A program made the translations under genes and the position numbers. Of a stretch of 64,000 nucleotides of DNA, positions 18,867 to 27,349 are shown in pieces. The notes under the pieces were generated by a model that ran no database searches, had not been told where the DNA came from, and was given only the letters and a program-made list of their open reading frames with translations. Numbering within the stretch: position 1 is the first letter of the stretch; each line of letters starts with the position of its first letter. The stretch is from an uncultured Polaribacter sp. (GTDB lineage: Bacteria > Bacteroidota > Bacteroidia > Flavobacteriales > Flavobacteriaceae): positions 1 through 64,000 of the forward strand of contig NZ_CANMFI010000004.1 of assembly GCF_947497125.1 (NCBI RefSeq), in the 5' to 3' direction.

Positions 18867-20961
18867 TTTTTAAAATTTGTTTTTCAAATAAATCTGCATC
18901 TTTAATTTTGTCACAACGTGTAAGCTTTATTCTTTTAAGCTTCTTACAATTTAGTAAGAATTTTAAACTCTCTAAATTTTGATAATTAAATATTGAAATT
19001 TTTTCTAAATTTTTAAATGCTAAGTCAGGGAGTTTAAAAGCAGAATATTTACCACAGTTCTTTGTGTAGCTCATTCCAGCATGGTAGGGTATTTCAGCTT
19101 CTAAATGAATACGCTTAATTGAAGTGCGTTTTAAGCTTTGATCCATCATAGTTTTGGCAGGTGCATCATTAATTAATGATAATAATATATAATCAAAATA
19201 TGGCTGTGCTGGTCCAGTTCCAGAAAAAAAATTTGATCTTATAAAATTTCCGAATACGGAAATGCTATTTCCTCTTAAAAAATATTCATACAGAACCGCA
19301 TCATTTAATGAATTCATGAAATGTAAACCAGAATCGATTTCAATATAGTCTCTACTTTTAAATAATTTTTTAAGATAGGAAATCCCTTTTCTTTGAACTG
19401 AATTTGTTTGAGTTTTTTGTAGGATAGGCGGTTCATTAAACATTTTGCTCATATTTGTAGAATAACTCACATCCCAATCTCCTATGGGTTGATTAAATGA
19501 TTCAGCTCCTGAAAACATACTCTCCATGTTAGTCACATTACTCACGTCCCAAAGTCCTATGGGTTGATTAAATGATTCAGCTCCTGAAAACATAAACTTC
19601 ATATAAGTTACATTACTTACTTCCCAGTCTCCTATAGGTTGATTAAATGATTTAGCTCCTGAAAACATTTCCCTCATGTTAGAGACCTTATTAACGTCCC
19701 AATTTCCAATGGGTTGATTAAATGATTTAGCTTGAGAAAACATTTGGTCTATATCTGTCACATTACTCACGTCCCAAAGTCCTATGGGTTGATTAAATGA
19801 TTCAGCTCCTGAAAACATTCTCTCCATGTTAGTCAAATTACTCACATCCCAATCTCCTATGGGTTGATTGAATGATTTAGCACGATAAAATATTTCCCTC
19901 ATGTTAAACACATTACTCACGTCCCAAAGTCCTATGGGTTGATTAAATGATTCAGCACAATAAAACATTTTCCTCATTTTAGTGACCTTACTCACGGCCC
20001 AATTTCCTATAGGCTGATTAAATGATTTAGCTTGAGAAAACATTTGGTCCATATCTGTCACATTACTCACGTCCCAAAGTCCTATGGGTTGATTAAATGA
20101 TTCAGCTCCTGAAAACATACTCTCCATGTTAGTCACATTACTCACGTCCCAAAGTCCTATGGGTTGATTAAATGATTCAGCTCCTGAAAACATAAACTTC
20201 ATATAAGTTACATTACTTACTTCCCAGTCTCCTATAGGTTGATTAAATGATTTAGCACAATAAAACATTTTCCTCATTTTAGTGACCTTACTCACGTCCC
20301 AATTTCCAATGGGTTGATTAAATGATTTAGCTTGAGAAAACATTTGGTCCATATCTGTCACATTACTCACGTCCCAAAGTCCTATGGGTTGATTAAATGA
20401 TTCAGCTCCTGAAAACATAGACTCCATATCTCTTACCTTACTCACGTCCCAATTTCCAATAGGTTGGTTAAATGATTCAGCTTCCCTAAACAACTCTGAC
20501 ATATATGTCACATTTGATGTATCCCAATCTGAAATATGACCATATTTGGACTCTGTTTTTATTTCATCATCCAACCATTCTTTTACTGCTACTCTTATTG
20601 TTTCGTCATTAAATTTCATTATCTTATAATCAAATAGTACTCCATCTTCACTCCATTCTTTAATAACTGTAGACTTACCATCCCTATAAGTTCCTTCTAA
20701 TTTTTTTTGTCCGTTTTTGTACCACTCTTTATATTCTCCGTTAAACACTCCGTTTAAAAGAATAACTTGTCTGGCTTTAGTTCCATTATTGTGATACGAA
20801 ATTATTTCTCCATCATCTTGTCCACCATTCGTAAAATTCACCTCTAATTGAAGTTGCCCATTTTCATGATATAATTTTGTTACCCCATGACGCTGTCCAT
20901 CTTCATTCTCTTCCCGTTCTTGTTTAATATTTCCATTTTCGTAGTACTCTATCTTTTTCAT
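18859..20961 (-). CDS. YwqK-type plus DUF285 (BspA-like) repeat protein, 700 residues
   Basis: Residues about 1-110 are YwqK/MORN-type repeats (YYENGNIKQE, YHENGQL, WYKNGQKKLEG). Residues about 117-160 form a cap (TIRVAVKEWLDDEIK, then GHISDWDTSNV). Residues about 163-512 are 14 copies of a 25-residue DUF285 unit of type SFNQPIGxWDVSNVTxMxxM. The rest is a unique C-terminal domain (about 525-700) ending in leucine-rich segments (NLEKISIFNYQNLESLKFLL). There is no signal peptide, lipobox or membrane segment, so it is cytoplasmic, unlike classical BspA surface proteins. It is translationally coupled to a MoxR-like gene remnant. The function is unknown; a sensor or scaffold role with an AAA+/VWA pair is inferred. 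Confidence 0.75.
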   Translation of the reverse strand: MKKIEYYENGNIKQEREENEDGQRHGVTKLYHENGQLQLEVNFTNGGQDDGEIISYHNNGTKARQVILLNGVFNGEYKEWYKNGQKKLEGTYRDGKSTVIKEWSEDGVLFDYKIMKFNDETIRVAVKEWLDDEIKTESKYGHISDWDTSNVTYMSELFREAESFNQPIGNWDVSKVRDMESMFSGAESFNQPIGLWDVSNVTDMDQMFSQAKSFNQPIGNWDVSKVTKMRKMFYCAKSFNQPIGDWEVSNVTYMKFMFSGAESFNQPIGLWDVSNVTNMESMFSGAESFNQPIGLWDVSNVTDMDQMFSQAKSFNQPIGNWAVSKVTKMRKMFYCAESFNQPIGLWDVSNVFNMREIFYRAKSFNQPIGDWDVSNLTNMERMFSGAESFNQPIGLWDVSNVTDIDQMFSQAKSFNQPIGNWDVNKVSNMREMFSGAKSFNQPIGDWEVSNVTYMKFMFSGAESFNQPIGLWDVSNVTNMESMFSGAESFNQPIGDWDVSYSTNMSKMFNEPPILQKTQTNSVQRKGISYLKKLFKSRDYIEIDSGLHFMNSLNDAVLYEYFLRGNSISVFGNFIRSNFFSGTGPAQPYFDYILLSLINDAPAKTMMDQSLKRTSIKRIHLEAEIPYHAGMSYTKNCGKYSAFKLPDLAFKNLEKISIFNYQNLESLKFLLNCKKLKRIKLTRCDKIKDADLFEKQILKNE
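19425..20475 (-). repeat. 14 tandem 75-bp DUF285 units
   Basis: In-frame 75-bp units encode SFNQPIGxWDVSNVTxMxxMFxxA(E/K). Higher-order duplication is visible. The pair LWDVSNVTDMDQMF plus the NWxVSKVTKMRKMFYCA unit occurs twice, and the pair DWEVSNVTYMKFMF plus LWDVSNVTNMESMF occurs twice, with nearly identical DNA. This points to recent recombination inside the gene. Confidence 0.9.
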
Positions 20962-21002
20962 AGTTGTTTACTTTTTCCAAATAACCTATCAAATATTCCC
21001 AT
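20958..21002 (-). other. 14-codon leader-like ORF overlapping the DUF285 gene start
   Basis: ATG at 21000-21002 gives MGIFDRLFGKSKQL and a TGA that overlaps the ATG of the DUF285 gene (ATGA). The sequence is homologous to the true N-terminus of the DUF285-TerB gene (MGIFDWLSGKRKQP). It is either a vestigial N-terminus or a translational-coupling leader. Confidence 0.5.
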
Positions 21003-21023
21003 AATTTTCTTGTTTATTATATA

Positions 21024-21383
21024 TTAAAAAACGTCTTCATTGTATTCACATGTTCCAGTAAGAAACTTGGAAAAGCTTTCATGACTGAATCTTTCTCTAA
21101 AACTCATGTCATCTAAATCGAATAATAACCTATATCGACACTTATCTGATCTGTTATACAACCTGTCATAGACTTTATGGTTTTTAGTGATTTCAAAAAC
21201 AAACAATTTCTTTTGTCTGTTATTTATAAGAACTAAATGCCAGTCTTTTTCTTTTCTTTTAAAATTTGGTTCAACAGAATAAATACCATTTTTATTTATG
21301 GTAGATGAATTTAATTGAGACTTATTAAGTTTGATATTTATTGTGTTGAAAACAATGTTTATTATTCTATCATTTTTTGTCAT
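21024..21383 (-). CDS. Hypothetical protein, 119 residues
   Basis: The family is not recognised. The product is basic (many Lys and Arg), with no signal peptide or membrane segment. A central beta-hairpin-like stretch reads KDWHLVLINNRQKKLFVFEI. It sits between two DUF285 genes on the same strand with gaps of 33 and 62 bp, probably co-transcribed with both. Its position recalls the small partner genes interleaved in toxin-immunity arrays, but no motif supports a toxin or antitoxin call. Confidence 0.5.
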   Translation of the reverse strand: MTKNDRIINIVFNTINIKLNKSQLNSSTINKNGIYSVEPNFKRKEKDWHLVLINNRQKKLFVFEITKNHKVYDRLYNRSDKCRYRLLFDLDDMSFRERFSHESFSKFLTGTCEYNEDVF

Positions 21384-21416
21384 AGTTTTGTATTTTTTTA
21401 ATGTCTACCTCTTTAA

Positions 21417-23222
21417 TTAATCTTCAAACCAATCAGGTTCTTCAGAGATGATATCTTCAATAAAATTCTCATCCCAACTTTGAAAATAATACTCTGAATC
21501 AGATTCCACCCAATTAATACTTAAATTTAACCTTAAATCTTCATTTGTGTCTTGATATTTTTTTATTAAATCTATAGCACTATTATCATTAATTAAAAAT
21601 GTTACAGTACAATCAATATCCATCACTATACATCCGGGACCAGCGAATGCCTCAGAAACATCGGTTTCATAGTTAAGTATTTTTAAAGTATTTTTTAATT
21701 CTTCAGGCATCTCAAAATCTCCTTGAATACATTTATTACTTCTGTTGATAAAAGCTTTGTCATCATTATTAAGTAAATCAATTAGATTTGATATTTCTGG
21801 GTGTGAAAAGAAAGAAGTGTTAGCAAAGGTTACTAACATTGTTATTTTTTCTAAGTTATCATTTATGGATGAACTATCTTCATCCCAATCTCCTGTAAGT
21901 TGTTTAGATGATTCATTTTCATCTAACATAGAACCTTTATTAGTTTCAGTATTTAGACCCCAATTCCCAATAGGTTGATTAAACGATTCAGCACCATCAA
22001 ACATAAGCTCCATATTAGTTACATTGCTTACATCCCAATCTCCTATAGGTTGATTAAATGATTCAGCTTCCTTAAACATCTCTGACATATTAATTACATT
22101 ACTTACATCCCAACGTCCTATAGGTTGGTTAAATGATTTTGTATCATAAAACATTGCTTCCATATTAGTAACTTTACTCACATCCCAATATCCTATAGGT
22201 TGATTGAATGCTAAAGTTTCACAAAACATACCTTCCATATTAGTCACATTGCTAACATCCCAGTCTCTTATGGGTTGGTTAAATGAACTAGCTCCCTCAA
22301 ACATACTTTCCATATTAATTACGTTGCTAACGTCCCAGTCTCCTATGGGTTGGTTAAATGATAATGCATTCTCAAACATACTTTCCATATTAATTACGTT
22401 GCTAACGTCCCAGTCTCCTATGGGTTGGTTAAATGATTCAGCAGTTAAAAACATAGACTCCATTTGAGTTACATTACTCACATCCCAGTCTCCTATGGGT
22501 TGATTAAATGATTTTGCCTTAGAAAACATAAACTCCATATTAGTTACATTGCTAACGTCCCAATTATCTAATGGTGTATTAAATAATTTAGAAGCAAAAA
22601 ACATCCTACCCATATCATCAACTTTTGAAACATTCCAATTATTTAATGGTTGTTTAAAATTATACGCATTGTCAAACATTGCGTTCATCGTTGTTACATT
22701 AGACACGTCCCATTTGTCAATAGGTGAATTAAATTCAGGAGCATCTAAAAAAAGGGATGACATATCAGTGACCTCAGAAGTATCCCAATCTGAAATATGG
22801 CCATATTTAGACTCTGCTTTTATTTCATCATCCAACCATTCTTTTACTGCTACTCTTATTGTTTCGTTATCGAATTTCATTGTTTTAAAATCAAGTAAGA
22901 CTCCATTTTCATCCCATTGCTTTAAAACTGTTAGTTCTCTATCTTTGTAGACGCCTTCTGCCTTTAATTGGCCATTTCTGTGCCACTCGAAATAAGGGCC
23001 ATTCATTAAGTGATTTACTAAAGTTACTTTGCTTGCTTTACTACCATCGTCATGATAGCAAACGACATCTCCATCGTTCTGTATGCCATTAGTAAAATTC
23101 AGCTCTGTTAGAAGCTTCCCATTTTCATGATTTAATCTTGTTATACCATTACGCTGTCCATCTTCATTTTCTTCCCATTCTTGTTTAATATTTCCATTTT
23201 CGAAGTATTCTGTCTTTTTCAT
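21417..23222 (-). CDS. YwqK-type plus DUF285 (BspA-like) repeat protein, 601 residues
   Basis: It has the same architecture as the 700-residue paralogue. YwqK/MORN-type repeats lie at about 1-110 (EYFENGNIKQEWEENEDGQR at the start), then the TIRVAVKEWLDDEIK cap. About 11 DUF285 units at 163-435 follow, the last ones degenerate (GNWGLNTETNKGSML). The unique acidic C-terminus (about 445-601) differs from that of the paralogue and contains IVMDIDCTVTFLINDNSAID. There is no secretion signal. The C-terminal domain is not recognised. Near-identical N-termini and divergent C-termini across the array suggest a constant reader module with exchangeable output domains. Confidence 0.75.
   Translation of the reverse strand: MKKTEYFENGNIKQEWEENEDGQRNGITRLNHENGKLLTELNFTNGIQNDGDVVCYHDDGSKASKVTLVNHLMNGPYFEWHRNGQLKAEGVYKDRELTVLKQWDENGVLLDFKTMKFDNETIRVAVKEWLDDEIKAESKYGHISDWDTSEVTDMSSLFLDAPEFNSPIDKWDVSNVTTMNAMFDNAYNFKQPLNNWNVSKVDDMGRMFFASKLFNTPLDNWDVSNVTNMEFMFSKAKSFNQPIGDWDVSNVTQMESMFLTAESFNQPIGDWDVSNVINMESMFENALSFNQPIGDWDVSNVINMESMFEGASSFNQPIRDWDVSNVTNMEGMFCETLAFNQPIGYWDVSKVTNMEAMFYDTKSFNQPIGRWDVSNVINMSEMFKEAESFNQPIGDWDVSNVTNMELMFDGAESFNQPIGNWGLNTETNKGSMLDENESSKQLTGDWDEDSSSINDNLEKITMLVTFANTSFFSHPEISNLIDLLNNDDKAFINRSNKCIQGDFEMPEELKNTLKILNYETDVSEAFAGPGCIVMDIDCTVTFLINDNSAIDLIKKYQDTNEDLRLNLSINWVESDSEYYFQSWDENFIEDIISEEPDWFED
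21917..22736 (-). repeat. About 11 tandem DUF285 units
   Basis: 75-bp units encode FNQPIGDWDVSNVTNMExMF. The three units nearest the N-terminus are variants (FNSPIDKWDVSNV, FKQPLNNWNVSKV, FNTPLDNWDVSNV). The two units at 22310-22440 are almost identical in DNA (both WDVSNVINMESMF), a sign of recent unit duplication. Confidence 0.85.
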
Positions 23223-23290
23223 ATTTTTTATTATATTTAAAATATTAGTTTATTTTTATTATCATGAATATCTCGTAGTATGTTTGTAAA

Positions 23291-23440
23291 CTAAAAAATC
23301 AAATAAGATAACCAGACAATAGTAGTTAATAGCCATATCATAAAATAATCTTTTCTTTTTTTCCAGTACTCTTCAATAATAAAGAGATGAAACCCAAATG
23401 ATATTGGCAATCCGATTAAAGCCCAAATTGTTAAGTTCAT
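23291..23440 (-). CDS. Small membrane protein, 49 residues
   Basis: ATG at 23438-23440, TAG at 23291-23293. It has two predicted membrane helices: LTIWALIGLPISFGFHLFII, then a charged turn (EEYWKKRKD), then FMIWLLTTIVWLSYLIF. The ATG follows the stop of the broken HTH-like gene by 4 nt, suggesting one transcript. The function is unknown. It lies between two DUF285 genes. Confidence 0.45.
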   Translation of the reverse strand: MNLTIWALIGLPISFGFHLFIIEEYWKKRKDYFMIWLLTTIVWLSYLIF

Positions 23441-23444
23441 ATTA

Positions 23445-23708
23445 TCAAATTATGTTTTTGGGTTCAACATAATTAGCTAATTTAATTCCTTTAGTCAATT
23501 CTGTTAAATAAGACATAGGAATTTGGGATTCAGCTACTATATCTTTTTTTGAGCAATTACTTTCCATTATTTCTTTTGCAAATTTAATTCAATATAAATG
23601 AATCATTGCAACAGATTCTCCCTTTTTAGCATTGTAATACATGTCCTTTAACTTTAACCCTAATTCTTTTAATGTGATATTTTCTATTTGGTTTTTAACT
23701 ATTATCAT
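23445..23708 (-). pseudogene. Small HTH-like protein gene, interrupted by TGA
   Basis: ATG at 23706-23708, final TGA at 23445-23447, 87 sense positions. The frame reads ITLKELGLKLKDMYYNAKKG, then ESVAMIHLY, a TGA at 23589-23591, then IKFAKEIMESNCSKKDIVAE and SYLTELTKGIKLANYV. This resembles a widespread small HTH-like family in which the motif is usually HLFGIK; the stop sits exactly at that glycine. A single GGA to TGA change would explain it. It was probably a local DNA-binding regulator. The family call rests on memory of the motif. Confidence 0.5.
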
Positions 23709-23765
23709 GAGCCTCTTGAAAAGATTTAAAAGGTTTTTTTACTTAAATTAGGAAGAATGAACCAA

Positions 23766-25441
23766 TTATAGACTATCTAATCGTTTATCGTCATCTTCAC
23801 AATATATTTCATACATTTCATTATATGAATTTTCATTAAATTCAATAGCTAACATTTTTCTTATCAAATTAAACTCTTTAGTTTCAAAGACTTCATCCCA
23901 CCCAACACCACTCTGAGTAATTAGAATTGTCACCATAAATAATAACTCATTCTTTTTTCTTTTATTAAGATCTACTAATGAATTAATCCCATCTTTTGAA
24001 GGTAATATTTTATCAAGTTGAATTTCTTTAACAAAATTCTGATAGGCTTTATTATCCACGAATGAATAAGTATCTTGATTACTACAGAAAGCCATCTGAA
24101 AAAAACCTATCATTGCTCCTAACCTGCTCTTGTGTTTATTATCAGTCATAGGGTAGGCTTCAAAAATCACTCCTCTGAAAAGATTATGTATTCCCCTTAA
24201 TTCTTGTTTTGACCACGAAGATAAAAATCTGTTATTTTCTCCAGAATCAATTATCTTCGTCTTATTCTCTTTATCTAAATCCTTTTTAAATTTTTCTTTT
24301 AATGTTTCGAGACCTTTAGTTAGGTTATTATTTGAATCATAGCCCATACTAACTGATATTTGCTTAAAAACCTCAATTTCTTTTTCATCAATTTCATAAT
24401 CTAAGGCAGCTAATAGAGCCATATCCTGAAGGTGTTCCCATGATTCATCTTCTGAAATTGGAACCAGTATTTCAGGGTTTTTTTTCGCATAAGACCCATC
24501 CATAATACTTGAAACCAAATCCTTAAATTCAGATTCACTTACACTCATTTTTTCTCTTAATTCATTAATCATTTTTAATTCAGATTCACAAATTTCTCCA
24601 TCAGAAATTGCCAAAACAAATAAATTATGTAAATATTGAAATTTTTGTTTCTTATCACTATCAATCTTTATGAATCCATTTATTCCGTATTTATTTTTCA
24701 TTCCCCAATGCGCATTAAAAAACATTCCATACGTATTAATAACTCTACTCACGTCCCAATTATCTAAAAATTGGTTGAAAGATTTGGCAGAATTAAACAT
24801 CCCCTCCATATTAGTAACTTTACTCACATCCCAATTATCTAAAGATTGGTTGAAAGATTTGGCAGAATTAAACATCCCTCCATATTTGTAACTTTACTCA
24901 CATCCCAATCACCTATAGGTTGATTAAATGATTCAGCTCTTGAAAACATATGCTCCATATTAGTAACTTTACTCACATCCCAATCACCTATAGGTTGATT
25001 AAACTTCAAAGTCTCCAACGAAGAAAACATCTCACCCATATCCTCAACTTTTGAAACATTCCAATTATTTAAAGGTTGGTTAAAATTATACGCATTGTCA
25101 AACATTGCATTCATTGTTGTTACATTAGATACATCCCATTTGTCAATAGGTGAATTAAATTCATGAGCATCTAAAAAAAGAGATGACATGTCTGTCACAT
25201 TGGATGTATCCCAAGATGATATATGACCATATTTGGCCTCTGCTTTAATTTCGTCGTCTAACCATTCTGATACAGCTTCCCGTATTGTTTCATTGTCGAA
25301 CTTCGTGTCTCTTTTTAGCATTTTATGCTCTTCAAAAGAAGAATCAATGCTTGTAGACATGTCATCTTTAATCTTATACTGTTCAACTACTTCTTTTTTT
25401 GGTTGTTTTCTTTTTCCAGATAACCAGTCAAATATTCCCAT
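23766..25441 (-). pseudogene. DUF285 repeat protein with C-terminal TerB-like domain, frameshifted
   Basis: The N-terminal part (24839-25441) starts MGIFDWLSGKRKQP, lacks YwqK repeats, has the TIREAVSEWLDDEIK cap and five DUF285 units, and runs off frame at NMEG. The distal part (23766-24875) resumes with MFNSAKSFNQSLDNWDVS, two more units, then a TerB-like helical domain (LFVLAISDGEICESELKMI, later LAALDYEIDEKEIEVFKQI) and a further helical region. The cause is visible. At 24870-24880 the DNA reads ATCCCTCC where the neighbouring identical unit has ATCCCCTCC, so one C is missing. The intact product would be about 560 residues. The break is a true mutation, phase variation at the C-run, or a sequencing error. 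Confidence 0.7.
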
Positions 25442-25555
25442 AATTATTCCTCTTTTTATTGTGTTTCTCTTATTAGTGTATCTAAATTTGTCTTAAACAA
25501 TCCTCTGTCCAACGTTGGATATTCCTTGAATTACTATTTAAGACAATGTTAACTT

Positions 25556-25795
25556 TTAATCAATTTTAACCAATAACCATGTCGATTTATTGCCTATAGA
25601 ATAGATATATAAAAAAAAACACATAATCAATAGTGTTGCAACAGGTTGTCCAAATGGATTTAAAGAAGTTAATATTGGATATTTTGCCTCAAGGTTAGAA
25701 ACCTTTGATTGGTCTCCTCTTGTTTTTTGTACAAAGCCTAACAAAGTTCCTATAAGATAAAATAATATAGCCAATGATAAATATATAATTTTCAT
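25556..25795 (-). CDS. Small membrane protein, 79 residues
   Basis: I chose the ATG at 25793-25795 because it opens directly with a hydrophobic helix (MKIIYLSLAILFYLIGTLLG); the upstream extension overlaps the preceding gene in another frame. A second helix is VATLLIMCFFLYIYSIG near the C-terminus. The loop between contains QKTRGDQSKVSNLEAKYPIL. The family is unknown. It starts 10 nt after the upstream gene's stop, so it is co-transcribed with it. Confidence 0.5.
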   Translation of the reverse strand: MKIIYLSLAILFYLIGTLLGFVQKTRGDQSKVSNLEAKYPILTSLNPFGQPVATLLIMCFFLYIYSIGNKSTWLLVKID

Positions 25796-25805
25796 AATAC
25801 TAATT

Positions 25806-26039
25806 TTATATTTTTTTAATGTGCTCTTTTGCCCAACCAGGATAACCATTAGTTTTAGAATAGCACCCATATTCAGACCATGACCTATTAGCGCTTCCAC
25901 CTTCTGAGAAACTCTCTTTATTTGCATCAACTATTTCATCATGATTATAACAAAATCCTTGGTTATTAATCTTAATGATTAATCTTTGGCCATAAAGACC
26001 TTGAGAGAGAAAAAAATAATTTTTGTTCATTGTTGACAT
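25806..26039 (-). CDS. Hypothetical protein, 77 residues
   Basis: The family is not recognised. It is soluble and rich in Gly, Asn, Ser and Tyr, with motifs QGFCYNHDEI and GCYSKTNGYPGWAKEHIKKI at the C-terminus. It lies between two DUF285 genes on the same strand, 60 bp after the upstream one. Small size and position make it one of the small partner-type genes of the array. Confidence 0.45.
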   Translation of the reverse strand: MSTMNKNYFFLSQGLYGQRLIIKINNQGFCYNHDEIVDANKESFSEGGSANRSWSEYGCYSKTNGYPGWAKEHIKKI

Positions 26040-26099
26040 AATTTTTAAGTTAAGTTGATATTCATTTGATATGAAGAGGTTCCTTGAGATAAATTTATT

Positions 26100-27269
26100 T
26101 TAATCAATATACCTTATGCTTTCTCCATCCTTCGGATTAATTTCCTTAAATGAAATTGTATTTAGATTTTTTATGAAACTCTTAGCTTCCTCTATAGAAT
26201 TGAGTGGTTCATTATGAAGATTCCCAACACTATTAGTGAATTCATAATCTACTATATCTTCTGGCAAGTCAGTAATTAAATAAGTTTCGTTGCTACTACT
26301 TTTATTTGTAAAAACTAACTCTCCTAAAGCATTTTTCACTTCCCACTCATAATCCTCAGCATTAGGACACTCAACTATTAAACCAAAGGCTTCAAAAGTC
26401 ATTTCATCTTCATTATCATTAATATATGTGAAAAGTGCTCCTTCATACATTAAATGAATTTCTAAATCAGATTCTTCATTTGTCTGTAAATTAATATTCC
26501 ATTTACTTACATCTTGATTAAAAGATTGAGCACCATCAAACATCTCTGACATATCTTCAACATTGCTTATATCCCAATCCTCTATGGGTTGATTAAAAGA
26601 TTCAGCTTTCTCAAACATACGATCCATGTTAGTTACATTACTTACATCCCAATTCTCTATGGGTTGGTTAAATGATATAGCTCCTGAAAACATATTATTC
26701 ATTTTAGTTACATTACTAACATCCCAATCCTCTATGGGTTGATTAAAAGATTCAGCTTTCTCAAACATAAATGACATGTAAGTTACATTACTCACATCCC
26801 AATCACCTATTGGTTGATTAAATGATTTAGCTTTATCAAACATAACGCGCATGTTATTTACATTACTTACATCCCAATTCTCAATGGGTTGGTTAAATGA
26901 TATAGCTCCTGAAAACATATTATTCATGTTAGTTACATTACTAACATCCCAGTCCCCTAAAGGTTGATTAAAAGATTTAGCTTTAGAAAACATAGAATTC
27001 ATATTAGTAACTTTACTAACATCCCAATTAACTATAGGTTGATTGAAAGAACGTGCGGCAATAAACATAGACTTCATATTAGTTACATTACTCACGTCCC
27101 AATTTCCTATGGGTTGATTAAATGAATCAGCAGAATAAAACATTTCGCTCATATCTGTTACATTGGATGTATCCCAAGCTGAAATATGACCATATTTGGC
27201 CTCTGCTTTAATTTCGTCGTCTAACCATTCTTTTACTGCTACTCTTATTGTTTCGTTATTAAATTTCAT
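26100..27269 (-). CDS. DUF285 (BspA-like) repeat protein, 389 residues
   Basis: It begins directly with the shared cap (TIRVAVKEWLDDEIKAEAKY) without YwqK repeats. About nine DUF285 units follow (SFNQPIGNWDVSNVTNMKSM and variants with IENWDVSNV or IEDWDVSNV), then a unique C-terminal domain of about 150 residues (LMYEGALFTYINDNEDEMTF, later YLITDLPEDIVDYEF). This region looks like a small beta-sandwich but is not recognised. It has no secretion signal. The first 100 bp of coding DNA are nearly identical to the matching segment of the other three DUF285 genes, so gene conversion among them is likely. Confidence 0.75.
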   Translation of the reverse strand: MKFNNETIRVAVKEWLDDEIKAEAKYGHISAWDTSNVTDMSEMFYSADSFNQPIGNWDVSNVTNMKSMFIAARSFNQPIVNWDVSKVTNMNSMFSKAKSFNQPLGDWDVSNVTNMNNMFSGAISFNQPIENWDVSNVNNMRVMFDKAKSFNQPIGDWDVSNVTYMSFMFEKAESFNQPIEDWDVSNVTKMNNMFSGAISFNQPIENWDVSNVTNMDRMFEKAESFNQPIEDWDISNVEDMSEMFDGAQSFNQDVSKWNINLQTNEESDLEIHLMYEGALFTYINDNEDEMTFEAFGLIVECPNAEDYEWEVKNALGELVFTNKSSSNETYLITDLPEDIVDYEFTNSVGNLHNEPLNSIEEAKSFIKNLNTISFKEINPKDGESIRYID

Positions 27270-27292
27270 AGTTATTTTTTTATTGTATTTAT

Positions 27293-27327
27293 GTGTTATC
27301 AGATGGTTTTAGTATTTTTCTTGTAAG
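27293..27327 (-). promoter_or_regulatory. Duplicated upstream element, copy 1
   Basis: About 35 bp containing TTATCAGATGGTTTTAGTAT closely match 27745-27779. Both copies lie just upstream (minus strand) of a gene start, so a shared promoter or operator is likely. No consensus -7 box is obvious. Confidence 0.35.
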
Positions 27328-27349
27328 GTTTAAATATAACTATTAAATT

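Noticed and set aside
19425..27150. Regular repeats at about 75-bp period that could suggest CRISPR arrays
   Set aside because: The repeats are in-frame coding units (FNQPIGxWDVSNVT) with variation throughout and no unique spacers of constant length; no cas genes are nearby.
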